Source: Alitta virens | Taxonomy: Eukaryota; Annelida; Polychaeta; Phyllodocida; Nereididae | Reading direction: 5' to 3' | Length of the DNA stretch: 64,000 bases | NCBI GenBank assembly: GCA_932294295.1 | Contig: OW028573.1 | Location: 61,667,829-61,731,828, forward strand | Part shown: in pieces, positions 25,132 through 36,805 of the stretch | Numbering within the stretch: position 1 is the first letter of the stretch | Layout: each line of letters starts with the position of its first letter | Program-made: the position numbers and the translations under genes | Notes under the pieces: model-generated | Told to the model about the DNA's origin: nothing | Seen by the model: only the letters and a program-made list of their open reading frames with translations | Databases searched by the model: none

Positions 25132-27049
25132 GTGAGTTGCTGACCCTCTAGTACTTGGTCTGCCCGTGCTGTGCGCCATAGCTCTGCAGATAAATTTGGT
25201 GTAATCGCCTGTGGATGTGGGCCACCTGAGCAGAACCCGGTTGCTCTCTCCCCTTCACAACAACGACCCCAATTCAGCCATTTAATGCAGTTGTTTGTCT
25301 TCCTTCCATCTTGAATGATAAACGCACTTATTTGCCATTGTACTTACCTTATTTCATGTTTCATAAACATTAATTATCAGTGGGAGTTTACAGCCGTAAG
25401 TTAACTTATAGACAACACAGGTAAAATTATAATTCTTGAATACGCAGCTCATTGAGACGAATCATTTGTTATCTCGCCCAGGCAAGTAATCTGAAGAAAT
25501 TTGAAGCGCACAAAAGCTAACGTTTTAGAATTTTCAGGGTTTTGTGCTATTAGAGCCTCCATTTTGTTCCCATAAAATTTAATATAATGCTTGATATAAT
25601 AGATGTGTGTCATAAATGAATGAAATCTGGCACAAATTATTCTTTAGGAATTTTTTTTTTATATATAACAAATAACCTGGATTTTGACCGAGGCAACATA
25701 GATTTTGATTGTGATTCTATTCCCATTACTATTTCAAGCAGTTACCTATAAAGGGTTAAGTATAAGTTATCTGTAACTGGTTGAATTTGCTTATATTTTT
25801 TTCCTCCAGATTTATGGTGTTTTCTCTAGGTCACTTTTAGTGTAACTTACCATGAAGTTCAAACATGTCTGTGACCAATAACACAAGGGGGGTCACAGCT
25901 TGTGTCAGTGATGAAATATTGCTCGATGTTCTAGTGGTAGTCAATATCAAAACATACACATATTCTGCAAGAAAACAATTCGAAATATATCTTATGATAA
26001 GTATCTGATCACCTCGTTTACCATCAGGAAGATATCATATTGCTTGCAAAGATACCAACAATCATTACTACGAATGAGTGTTATCATTTGTATCAGACCT
26101 CACTCCACACAATATGGTCCTAAGGAAAAACTAATTTACACTGCGGTTATGTGATCTCATAATCAGAGATCAAATGGGTGAATGTATTGACATAAGGTCA
26201 TGTACAAACATTAGGCGTTTGTTTTGTCAAGCAATATGTTGGATACCAGTGCGGTCAGAGGCTTTGGCAACCTGCCTTGGGTCCAAATGCACTGGGCAAG
26301 TTCTGCTGATCCAAACCATTAGCTGTTGATCTGGATGTCTTATGTGATGACTAATACTAAGCTGTGATACAGCTAATCCCATGAAGATAACATGTTAATA
26401 TCGAAATATTCAGATGCAAATACTAGATAGAGTCATCAAAAAGACATTGTCTAATTTGGCACCGCGACTGCAATCATTTGGAGTGATGCAGCATTGTAGC
26501 CATAGCCCATGCAACAATATAGCTGTCATGTTGCAATATTATTGCTGTGTGTGATCCTCATGGGTGAACCTCTAATGGCAGGACATTCTGCTTATGGGAC
26601 TTCATGTACATTGGTCGGCAGGTTGCCCTGGAAGCAACGTTCCACTCACAGCAATGGATTTGCAAATACAGGACGTCATATATTCATATAAAGATTAACT
26701 GGAATAATATACAGTACCAAGGTGCAAGAAAGTAATTACATTATAAGAATAATGATAAAAATATTTTTTAAAGTGACTTGTGTGCAATTTTCAGTAATTA
26801 CAATGGCATTACAAAATATTGATAACTCTGCTCTGTTTGCATATTACATATATGTTTACCTTATTCAATTATACACTTTTATTCTAGTGGAGAAAGTGTC
26901 AAATTTAGTTAGATTATGATATCAGGTTAAATGAATGAAAAAAATATATACTCAGGATGTTTCAAGTATGAATAGACACGAGCCAACATGCAGACTTCTT
27001 AAGTTTATAACTTGTGATATTGAATGAGCTAACATGTATTTAATTGATA

Positions 27050-27063
27050 ATTTTGCATTGTAG
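27050..27063 (+). other. Splice acceptor of the first phosphatase exon
   Basis: TTTTGCATTGTAG ends at 27063, with a plausible branch point (GCTAAC) about 30 bp upstream. The phosphatase reading frame is closed by this same TAG, so the open frame begins exactly at the proposed exon edge. Confidence 0.6.
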
Positions 27064-27087
27064 GGCTTGTACTACTACCAAAGTGTG

Positions 27088-28482
27088 ATGAACAGTTGGA
27101 TGGCGTCCAACGGATACCGATCCGCTAGTGGCTCGAACAGGGATGCTGACGACAGGTATTTCTTCCATAAGATGAAAGAAATACTAGAGGCTTTTCCAAA
27201 CAAAGGTCCTTCCTACTTGCCTGCGAAATTGCTGGATTACTTGTACATAGGCAGTCTGCGAAATGCAGATGACCATTCGCTAATGACACGCTATGGAATT
27301 ACCCATGTTCTCAACATGTGTGCCAACCGTCGTCTCGACATGTTCCGAAATCCTTATTCTAGAGACTCAGGAATACGTCATTACTTAGCCCTCCCAGCTG
27401 AAGATCAAGAGAGCTATAATATAACTCAGCACTTCGTGGAGTGCATAGCATTCCTTGATGATGCCAAGAAAAGTGGTGGCATTGCCTTCGTTCACTGCAA
27501 TTTGGGAGTCAACCGAAGTGGTGCTGTTGTAGCAGCCTACATGCTACATGACACAGACAAGAGACTCCTGGAAGTAATAAGCTATTTGAAGATGAAAAGA
27601 GGTTTTGTCCTGTGCAATAAAAGTTTTCGCAAACAGCTCATCCAGTTTGCCAGGGAGAGAGGCAAGCTCGACCCCGTTGAGCCCTATGAGTTAGAAAGGT
27701 ACAAAGAAGAAAGAAGAAGGGCCAGACAGTTGTGTGGTAAGCCTCCCCTGCCAGAGGATGAACCTCAAAAACCTGAAAAGAACTTTTTGGGTAAATCAAG
27801 AAAGTCGCCTCAAGTCTCTCGGTCATCCAAAGACGGCAAAAACAAGGGAGATGAATCTGATGAACCTGATCTTTCGTCATTCGCTTTCTTCAGAGGTAAA
27901 AAGAGTAAGTTTGACTCCATTTCCCTTCCTGAGAAAAAAAGTAAGTGGTTTTGGAAGTCTTCTGAGAAGTTAGATAAAAATGGAATCATACCAGCATCTA
28001 GAAGAAGGCCACTGGTCATGACAGGACCAGGCAAGCGATCTGTCAGCACTTCCGATTTATCTGTGGTTGGAAAGCAGGAGGTAAAAAACGTCAACACTTT
28101 GGATACCTTGTATGAAGACATGGAAGAAATGGCTCTGAATGGAGGATCACAATTCTCAAGGAATGCTAATGTTTATGCGTCGATGCCGAGAAGATCTGCT
28201 ACAACACGTCGCAATCCGGTCGGACACCAAAGACAGCCATCCGCCCCTGCTGGATTAGAGAGTTATCGTACTGAAACTCGTCCTAGGGCTTCCACCTATG
28301 ACAGCACATCCCTTAGCCGGACTCGTGATCCAGATGTTAGACCTACCAGAGTCTACCGAGGTTCCAAGTCTGATAGTGTCATACCACCTAGTCCTGCCAC
28401 AGCCAAGAGGAGTTTCTTGTCTTCCTTTTTCAGGCGTAAACCTAAAGATGATGACAAATATAAGAGATCCTCAGAATACTGA
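27088..28482 (+). CDS. Atypical dual-specificity phosphatase with long basic C-terminal tail
   Basis: Predicted cysteine-dependent phosphatase acting on phospho-Ser/Thr/Tyr substrates, probably cytoplasmic or nuclear (no signal peptide or membrane segment). From the ATG at 27088 it is 464 residues. The DUSP domain is at about 45-195: PAKLL..LYIG (45-55), ITHVLN, a candidate general acid Asp106 in LPAEDQESYNITQHF, and the P-loop HCNLGVNRS with His136, Cys137 and Arg143, so it looks active. The domain most resembles the DUSP3/DUSP26/DUSP29 group. No CH2 or kinase-docking domain is present. Residues 196-464 are basic, Ser/Pro-rich and probably disordered, with three aromatic-basic patches (264-274, 284-294, 442-453) and RQPSAP (382-387), a 14-3-3-like motif. 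The whole gene body is one exon behind an acceptor. An alternative start is the ATG at 27100 (460 residues). A paralogue lies 8.3 kb downstream. Confidence 0.9.
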   Translation: MNSWMASNGYRSASGSNRDADDRYFFHKMKEILEAFPNKGPSYLPAKLLDYLYIGSLRNADDHSLMTRYGITHVLNMCANRRLDMFRNPYSRDSGIRHYLALPAEDQESYNITQHFVECIAFLDDAKKSGGIAFVHCNLGVNRSGAVVAAYMLHDTDKRLLEVISYLKMKRGFVLCNKSFRKQLIQFARERGKLDPVEPYELERYKEERRRARQLCGKPPLPEDEPQKPEKNFLGKSRKSPQVSRSSKDGKNKGDESDEPDLSSFAFFRGKKSKFDSISLPEKKSKWFWKSSEKLDKNGIIPASRRRPLVMTGPGKRSVSTSDLSVVGKQEVKNVNTLDTLYEDMEEMALNGGSQFSRNANVYASMPRRSATTRRNPVGHQRQPSAPAGLESYRTETRPRASTYDSTSLSRTRDPDVRPTRVYRGSKSDSVIPPSPATAKRSFLSSFFRRKPKDDDKYKRSSEY

Positions 28483-29995
28483 TAATTACTTTACCTAGGA
28501 TATTCAAGGTTAACGATTCATGTTTTTGTGGAACTAGCTCAAGTTAATGTTGAAAAATAGAAGGATATGGACAAATGACTGTGTTAAAAAAAAAGCCTAT
28601 TGTATATCTTAATGCGTTGATGGGTTCATCTTGCCTCAAAGTATGGATTCTGGTATTCTGGATTACAAAGGTGGTGGGAATTTTAGGAGCAGTGGCTGAA
28701 GGTTTTGTAGAGTGAACTCTCTTGACCACATTCCAGCTTTACACAGTTGTCAAAATGTTGCAGACACTTGGTTGTGCCCTAAGTGATGAGTCCACTGTAT
28801 GGAGTTTCAGCCCAGTGCCTTGGCTTTCATTTTGGGCATGCTTTCTTTCCCTGTACATAGTTTTCTGGTACTTCCGATATGACGTGGTGGCTATTTTGAT
28901 GTTTTGCTACAGAATGTTGAAGAGTTTGTAAATACTATGATACTACATGAATGACTATGTAAGCTTTATTGACAATGCTACAAAACTTGAAATCTTATAT
29001 TGTGAATACCATCCTTCCATTCTGTACATTGGCGTTCAGTTTTAACTAAAAGTGCTGTATTTTACCAATTTCCGGTCCAGGTGACCCTTCCGTCCCTTTC
29101 ATATTAATATATTTGACTGTACAATGTTATGCTCAAACACAGACACTGAAGTGTGTGCTTGGTTTGGATTTCGTGTCTTCATGTCCTGTGATATGAACGT
29201 TGAAGTCAGTAAATAGGATTCAGCTGAAGCAATAGTTAGTACTATAAATGCAACAACCTCTGCTGCTGCCCTGTGTGCCTATGCTCGCTAGATTCACCAG
29301 TTAGGCCTACATCAGGAATACGTAGATTTGGCAGTTTGCTCCTTACCTAGAACCTGCTGAGCACAGCAGACAGGTCACCTCATACGTAAACACGGCTAAA
29401 CCTTTTCCAGGTAGTTTTGATAAACAATTTCTCAGCAGATCTGTATCTGGTTGGACGTGACCTTTAATAAGGAAGGAATTGAAAACAGCATTTTTGTGAA
29501 GTTTCGAAATTTATCAGTGACCTTTACATCAATGTTTAAAAACAGATTATTCTTAAATATAAATGATTTCGTCTTTGCATTTTACCTTGAAACTTGGAAA
29601 AAAAACTTCTAAATCTGAACAGTTATTTTCGACAAATGGCAAAGATCTAAAGAATATGTATTTTGGCTTATATCAACCACCCTTCACTCGCATTGTATTA
29701 GCTTACCTGGTTTTGTATCTGTGCCTCAGTTGCTTGTAAGAGTAGCAGATTTATTTAAGTTACCACTAGTGTATTGTCACAAGTCACAGTTTAGGGTTCT
29801 GTTTATCAGCAGAAAAGGTATATCTTTCGTTGGTCGTAGTTCTACTGTTATTATTTTTCCCAGAGTGCCACATTCCAGCTTCCTGCGCAGTGGTGCACTG
29901 CGCAACCTCTCAGTCACCCGTTGCTCACATTGTCAATCGTTTTCTTTGGAATTCACGAATGTACAGTATGAAATAAATATATTTGCAAAATTACT
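28483..29995 (+). other. Probable 3' UTR of the first phosphatase
   Basis: No canonical AATAAA is visible until 29972, which would give a 1.5-kb untranslated region. It includes two Pumilio-type sites, TGTACATA (28852-28859) and TGTAAATA (28927-28934). The open frame at 28722-28931 inside it has no protein-like features. The extent is inferred. Confidence 0.4.
29972..29977 (+). terminator. Candidate polyadenylation signal
   Basis: AATAAA, the first canonical hexamer after the stop codon at 28482, in an AT-rich setting. No strong GT-rich downstream element is obvious. Confidence 0.35.
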
Positions 29996-30412
29996 ATTGA
30001 TTTTTCTATAAATAGTAAACTAAGTGGTGATTATAATCTCTCATTTATCAAAAGTCTAGGATTGTTGATCACACTTGCAATTACTAGTTGTTGGTCGAAC
30101 ACATGTATTGCATGTTTTTCAGACCCATGCCACATAATTACTTGTTATATTACACAATGTAATGACATTGTGTCTTAGGTATAATCATTACACGTTTTTT
30201 CACAATTGTACAGTATGTATACACTAGGGTGGTCCAAACAAATTAAAGTTGTTATTTTTGCTGCTCCACAAGGCGGCCCCTGTTCCTAATGATCAACTGA
30301 ACGTATCCCTCAATCTTTTTAAAAATTGAAGAATATTTAGAAGTTGCTACCAAATTGCACTTTTATACCTAAGGTCGTAATGCAAACCCAATTGGAATAA
30401 TATAGGCTTTTC

Positions 30413-31017
30413 AACGTCCATACTTTTGTAACATTTCTAATCACTCCTGCTTGCCATACTTGTTATTTCAGTAGCCTGTGGAATTCTAGTATTTGTTTAC
30501 AATAGTTTTCCTCAGGTGGCCATGTCAAGTTAGCTATCAGGCTACTCGAATCAAGCACCGACAAGTAAATTGTGTTTAGAAGGATACTACAACTTAGATA
30601 GCATCATCTGGATATCATTCTAACAGAAACTGCAATTTAATTAATTACACGGTGAAGCAAGCTTGCTTCAGCAGACACATGAGAGCGAAATAAGAAAAAA
30701 AAATAATATATTGGAAGAACCAGTAGCACTGCATTTGCATCCTATCACCAAAAAGAACATAATAATGACTTACCAATTATGTTCCCATTAACTAAGGTTT
30801 AGTTCTTAAGAACATTTGGTCCCAGGAAATGACTATACTCACCATTTACAGCAGTGATAAGGACAACATACATTGCAGCCTTAGGGGAATCGAATGGAAT
30901 TACTCCGAAGCTTTGAGTGTCCATATACGAGATATATTACCGGTTGACTGATGATCACTGATCAGTGTGATGTACTTTGTACTTTTATCTGTAATGGCAC
31001 TGGCTGAATCATTTTAA
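30413..31017 (+). repeat. Repeat family G, copy 3
   Basis: Closely matches 14787-15440 over its whole length, with a deletion of about 50 bp after GTCAAGTTAGCTAT and scattered substitutions. It begins around CAACGTCCATACTTTTGTAA and ends around GGCACTGGCTGAATCA. Its edges give the best estimate of the family's boundaries. Confidence 0.75.
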
Positions 31018-33508
31018 AAATGAAGACTGTCGACCGAATGTTTGACGTAAAATCTAGGTTTTTTCAATATGTCAAATACTGATAGAAAACCCTCTGACGA
31101 AGTTCCTCTTCAGCATTTTTAACCACCTTCACAATCAGAACCTGCAGGGGTAGAGACTTCTCTGGCCTAGGATGCAACTCTGTGGTAAACCAAGACTGTT
31201 TTTACCAGTGCAGAAACTCAGGACTTTTTCTCATAGTTGCTATCATCCGAAGCTCGTATCTAATCATATTGTTTAGCCTGGCGGGCAGGCTAGCCCATCA
31301 GCCAAGCCCCGACCCCCTTCCTCTGGAAACCAATCGTTTATCTTCGTATGACGTCATTGGCAAGCTCATTGCAAGCTCGGCTCAGTGTATACAAACAACT
31401 ACAGCTCAATTTGTATTGTTCTATACCCATGAGCAGCTATATTTGAGAGTGACAAAGATCACTGAATATGCTAACTTAACTGCATAGAGTTATACACTAT
31501 CCCAACTTATAAAAGTATATCTTCATGATATTGTAGCTCCAGCCCGTAGCTCTAATGTACTTGGCATACCCTCATGAGCCCACAAGTACTTTGGCCTGCA
31601 TTTCTGTCTAGGGTGCTAGGGTCACCTGCCTGGAACTCTCTTGACTTGGCGTTCATTTCCTGGAACGTGACGTCATCGGTTTCTGTGTACAAAGCACGTG
31701 GGTTCTTGAAAAATAATGCTTTGCCGAATTAGGGTTGCAGTGATCGCCTACCAATTGATAAACACATAGTGGAGGCGGCCCACTCAAGTAAACAGCATAA
31801 CTATTTATTGGTCATACTTCTGCCTACACATCTAGAACTTTGTTACCTGGTATGATAGTGGGAAAATACACTGCAAATCAGCTTTTCGTGAGCACTTAGC
31901 ATTATAATAACCCCCCAAGTTTATTGAAAAACAAAAGTTTTTAAAAATACTCATAATAAATAGCCATATCTGCACAAAGGACAGCCACTTTGGGATTGCG
32001 AATGAAATTATATAATATTTATTAACATTTTATATTCTGATGTGAGGACAACTTATGAGAAAAGAAAACCACTCCTGAACTTACAGAGGCCGCAGTTGGT
32101 ATGCCACTGACTAAATTTCCTGAAATATCGGTTTTTCAAAAAAATATGCGTTTGAGTCACCGGAATGGCCACAAATTTCCAGACATGGTAAATTGTGCAA
32201 CACTTTTTCTATTCACTATAATTATTGTTTATTACACTCTGTAAACTTCATCATACCTGACATTTGACAATTGAAATGATCGTGATGTCGAGGTGGTTGC
32301 GCCAGTTCTTTTACGGAATTACAAACGAGATACCATTTCATGCAGATCATGACAAATTAATTTATTTCTCTATATTCTCCTGAAATAACGAAATCCAGTT
32401 AGTTCTGAAACACAGAAACATCACTTAAATAAATTAAAAATGTCAAAGAATTGTCACAAATTATTAACAATATCCAATTCAAGTTGGGCAATTCATGACT
32501 TCCATGCATTCAAGTATTTTAGCCGCACTTTCGATAGGTAGGATATATGGCAGTTTCATGGAATGGAATAGATCAAAACAGGTGTACATCAGTTTGACCC
32601 CCAAATTCAAAATTGCAAGCCTCATGGCAGCAGCACCTTTTGCTCTTTACCTGTTTTTTATTCGCTGAGAAATTCCCTCAAATAAATATCAGGATTCCGG
32701 AATCAGGTCATTATTCGCATGGCAGCTCATTAAATGAGAACAAGGTGTTAACTTTGGATTTTTGCAACTAGGGCCTATTGTGTAATATATTTTTTATTTT
32801 TACAACGATACCGCACCATTAAGACCACCCAATGTTGCGTCCACTTCGATTTTAAGTCCATTTCATCCGTCCCACTGTATATATCAAAAGAAAACATTAA
32901 TAAATGTCATAAATAATAAATGATAATCGATGTCATTAAATTGTAAGCAGTATATGGGTAATAACTTCAAAAACTAAGATTGTATACCAAATAATATATC
33001 CAATTCTGGGGCTATGTTGGTGAATGTCTCAACCATGGTCTCAATGGTGCTAACGTCATGTCTTTATCATCATTACAAAACTAAGTACAAATTCAAATTC
33101 TCATTTTCTTGATTATATACAACCGGGTTCAAACTGTTATTGAGCCAGTCTTGTTGAAATGTTGGTGCTAGATTAACCTTAAGAAAATATAAATCTAGAA
33201 CGTAATTTTATTGCTCAAAATCACTAAAATAATATAAGCCCTAGCTTCTTATCAAGAATACACCTTGATTGATTATTAACTGTACCCAAACCGGACCACT
33301 ATAATTGCAGGATCTTACTTCCCACAGATTCCTGTACCTGTTCCTATACCTCACACAGGCAAGTGTTTGTTGACACCAGGTGGGCTTCAAGACTTGGTTT
33401 AGATACACAGTGAGGGGGATTTCTGTTTGAGGTCAGACGCTTCTAGTCACCCCATGGTAGAGTGGTTGGTGCATCAGATGGAGCAACGCCTCTGTAGCAA
33501 AGTTAGTT
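31018..33508. other. Gene-free spacer between the phosphatases
   Basis: No exon supported. The short frame at 31182-31487 shows no family features. AT-rich, with no recognised repeat apart from a CCACAAGGCGGCC core just outside it at 30266. Confidence 0.45.
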
Positions 33509-33548
33509 CCTCCTGCTGCTACCGCTACTGCTACTGCTGCTGCTGCAG
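33509..33548. repeat. Impure CTG/CTA trinucleotide repeat
   Basis: TCCTCCTGCTGCTACC followed by CTACTG and CTGCTG units ending GCAGTGG. It lies about 100 bp upstream of the candidate leader exon of the second phosphatase. Confidence 0.75.
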
Positions 33549-33639
33549 TGGATGATGCTACATGAGAAATTCCAGACATTTTTCACCCTCCTTTTCCTAG
33601 CTATCCAGCATCTTGCACAAGTCTGCACAGCACCCAATG

Positions 33640-33734
33640 TCTAGATAGAGGGCAGCAAAGCAACAAAAGAACTCCACGTGAAGTAATTAGCCAACTGAGA
33701 TCAGCCAAATAGTACACCTTTCTGTAAACTGAAG
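33640..33734 (+). promoter_or_regulatory. Candidate 5' leader exon of the second phosphatase
   Basis: A near-consensus donor, CTGAAG|GTAAGT (cut after 33734), lies upstream of the acceptor at 36795/36796 and would give a 3.06-kb intron. The 5' edge of the exon is arbitrary. No TATA box is seen. Signal-based inference only. Confidence 0.2.
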
Positions 33735-34552
33735 GTAAGTCTTGTATATCTGCTATTTACCGGGTATGCAGTTTGTATCAGTTATATATTTTGTATCAGT
33801 TATATATTCCTAACTTACCAGTAAAATTACGGCAACACGCAATGAAATCGGGACTATTTCACAGATATTTGAATTTAGTATATATATATATAGTTTTATT
33901 GACAAACTGGATATCAGGAATTGATACATGTGTCATTAGTATAACTGGCTATGAAAGTTCAGACCTTTTGATGTCAGTTACACATTATTACTTCGGGAGG
34001 TGGAGAGTCAGAAGTTTGCTGTTTTAATTAGGGTACCCATTGCCGCTCCAAATTATCTCTAAAATCTACATTCTACATGACATTTGAACATGATTATATA
34101 GGTTTTTTTGTGTATCTTTATGTGATCATGTTCATGATATTCATGAACCTTTCACAAGTATGTTACATGTTAACTGCTGACTGGTCCATTCTTGATCCCA
34201 GCATTGCTCTCCAGATTGCTGTATGGGTGGGAGTAAAAATAAACCAGCCTCCCTCAACTGCACTTTTTTCTTCTTCATAACCCCTACCCTTGGTGTGCAT
34301 TATTTCTCATTAGTGGATAGTTCAGTTGCGGATTAGGCAGAGGTCACGAGGAAATATGACATCATCAGAGCCTTGTGTTTGCCCTTGAGGCAGATAATCA
34401 CCCTCTTTATCATTTAATCACTTTATCAATGTATTTGCTGTTGGTTGGATTAGTTGTGTAGCTACAAAACAGTTGCTGATACAAACCATGGAATCGTAAA
34501 CGCAAAACCAAGAGTTAACTAGACTCCACTCTGTTCCAAGGAACAGATAGAA

Positions 34553-35954
34553 ATGATTCACCATACCGTAGCGTAGTCATCTTCATAGACGAGTATAACA
34601 AGATGAGAGATGAGATGGAGATAGTTAAATGAAAATACTGTGTGGTAGTGTCCGATACCTTTAATAATGAGGACCTAAATATATAGAAAAGACAAGAAAT
34701 GAAACATCCGTAGTAGAGTAAAATAAATACCAGTTCCCTATTACACATTTACTCCTCAAAAACAAGGGTTGGGTAGATATTCAATAGCCAGGAAGTTGTA
34801 TACCTCGTTACGATTACCAGAATATCTAAATAGTCTCATCAGAAGCTTTACTTCAAAATTGTGTGTATGCAACCTCTGGTTGATGGTCAAGGTCATCTGT
34901 GTGACCTTGAGTACAGAGGTCATCTTAAAAGGCCCTTCAAAATTCATACAACTACTCTGACTTATAAACTAGATTTGGTTAATATACGGTAGTCCGATGT
35001 TGAGCTATAGTACTTACCCCATTCGGGGGTAATTACCCCATTTATGGGTGGTAACTATGCTGAGGTATCTGAGATGTCATAGAGATGTCACTTAACCTCC
35101 TAGCAGACAGTCTTGAGGGATTTTTGTACACAAAAGTTGTCAATATTGCTAGTTTTTCACATTTGACTATGAATTTTGACCTTTACTCGCATCAAGGTCA
35201 AATATCCCATAATACTCTAAAAGCCCTCTGTTACATCATGTCATGACACTTTGCTAGAAACTCATTGATCAAAATTAAGGGAGATACAGCCGTTTTAAAT
35301 TCGTAACTTTGAGGTCAACTGTGACCTTGATCTTTGACCCGAGGTCATTCATATTGATGTGTTACCTTTTCCTATCCAAGTACTATAAATTATTCAAAGA
35401 TGGTCCAATTTGGGCAACCCAGTCAAAAGTTATAAAGCGGTAAAGTTTTTGGGGCAAATAGCAAAATCTAAAACACCCCCTATCTCAGCAACCCTCCACC
35501 CGATCGCCAACACAAGTTCAGCTGCACTGGATTGGACATAACATAATAATAATTCTGTGCTCGTCTGTTTCCCACCATATTCGGTTCTTGAGATTCCGGA
35601 TGCCAATTGACTTTTAGGGGGGTGTATGGTCACCCCTTTCCACTTGACTGAGCATCAAATTGACCCCTCAGATTGAAAGACCTTATTGCACAAGCAAACA
35701 TACTACAATATCAGAGCTGTATCTTTACCCGTTTTTGAGATATTTCAATAGAAAGTTTTGTTAAAATCGACTTAAAATGACCTGTGACCTTGAGAAATAG
35801 GTCAAGGTCATTTCGGTTCTACAGAATTGTAGTGCTACCTAAGGTCCACCTACCCACCAAATTTCGTCCCGGTAGGATCAAAATTTGGTGGCGAAGAATA
35901 ATAATAATAATTTTAACAAAAACAATATGATTCACCATAGTGATGGTGAATCAT
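34553..35954. repeat. Repeat-like stretch with AGGTCA half-sites and a terminal hairpin
   Basis: ATGATTCACCAT at 34553-34564 recurs inverted at 35943-35954, and at the right end both orientations sit side by side. Inside are many AGGTCA/TGACCT motifs, several in the extended TCAAGGTCA form: 34887-34895, 34902-34910, 35192-35200, 35312-35347 (four half-sites), 35778-35783, 35785-35793 and 35802-35810. An (ATA)n run precedes the hairpin. The phrases CCAAATTTCGTCCCGGTAGG and AAAATTTGGTGGCGAAGAAT look like dispersed-repeat sequence. The left boundary is weak. Confidence 0.4.
35927..35954. repeat. Perfect 12-bp hairpin with 4-nt loop
   Basis: ATGATTCACCAT, loop AGTG, ATGGTGAATCAT. The stem is perfect and sits just after an AAT-repeat run, at the right end of the half-site-rich segment. 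Confidence 0.9.
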
Positions 35955-35999
35955 AATTACCATTTGTTACAGTTTTCTTTGATGCTTGATTACTGTAAC

Positions 36000-36110
36000 A
36001 AGGCGTGGACTCCACAAGCCTTAGCATATCATCATTACGTCTGCCTCTGGCAGCTGTTCATATAAGTTAGCTAAGCTTCAGACCACTTCGTAGCACTGAG
36101 ACATGAGTTA
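36000..36110 (+). mobile_element. SINE-like repeat R, plus-strand copy
   Basis: GGCGTGGACTCC, ATTACGTCTGCCTCTGGCAG, TTAGCTAAGCTTCAGACC and GTAGCACTGAGACATGAG match the copies at 4590 and 21180 in reverse complement. Confidence 0.6.
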
Positions 36111-36777
36111 TATAGATACAAAGATCATGGAAAATGTTTTGCTTCCAAAAATAAGAAAAATACCTGTAAGTAATTTACTGAAGTCAGCATGAGGAAATAC
36201 CGAAAAATTAGAGTTACAAAAAAACAAAGGTGTCAAGAAAAAAAAAAAAAAGAGGCTAGAAGAGAAAGTTAGTTGGAGATCGGGATGAGTATCTCACTGG
36301 GAGACCACCGGGAGACTAGACCCCTCCCTCTCATAAATCATCTTTTCACTGACAGGAATTATGTTGGGACCAACTTGACAGCCAAGGTAGTAAATGCTTT
36401 TGCATTGCACAGTATTTGTATATAGTGAACGCAGTTATAATCTTCAAAATTGTTACAGTCTGCTTAATATGTATTTATACTATGACTTTATGACGAATAT
36501 AGTTAGTTTTTAGACAAACTACAGTAACAGCAACCTTGTCAAAGTTAATTAGTTTCGACCGAGTACAGCTATCCATCACACTACAAGGCAAACTAATTCG
36601 TTAATTTAGAAACTTGTGAATTGATAATGTCTCAATTAAGTCTGCATAAACATAGTTACAGACTTAGTTTTAATTATATTAGTTGTGAAGCTGTTTAGTC
36701 AAGTTGACATCTGTCTTTCGGATTTACAAGTACTGTACAGTAAAGAACAATTATATTAGTCAAAATTATATTATTTA

Positions 36778-36795
36778 TTTTCCTCTCCTTTTCAG
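36778..36795 (+). other. Splice acceptor of the second phosphatase exon
   Basis: A strong polypyrimidine tract (TTTTCCTCTCCTTTTCAG) ends at 36795, ten bases before the chosen ATG. The 34 codons open in frame upstream are therefore read as intron, not protein. Confidence 0.8.
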
Positions 36796-36805
36796 ACAAA
36801 CCACA

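Noticed and set aside
29967..29990. Certain transcript end for the first phosphatase
   Set aside because: The AATAAA there is plausible, but the 1.5-kb distance and weak downstream element make it only a candidate, so it is listed with low confidence.
36704..36805. 34-residue N-terminal extension of the second phosphatase
   Set aside because: It overlaps a strong polypyrimidine tract and AG acceptor ending at 36795, so it is intron sequence.
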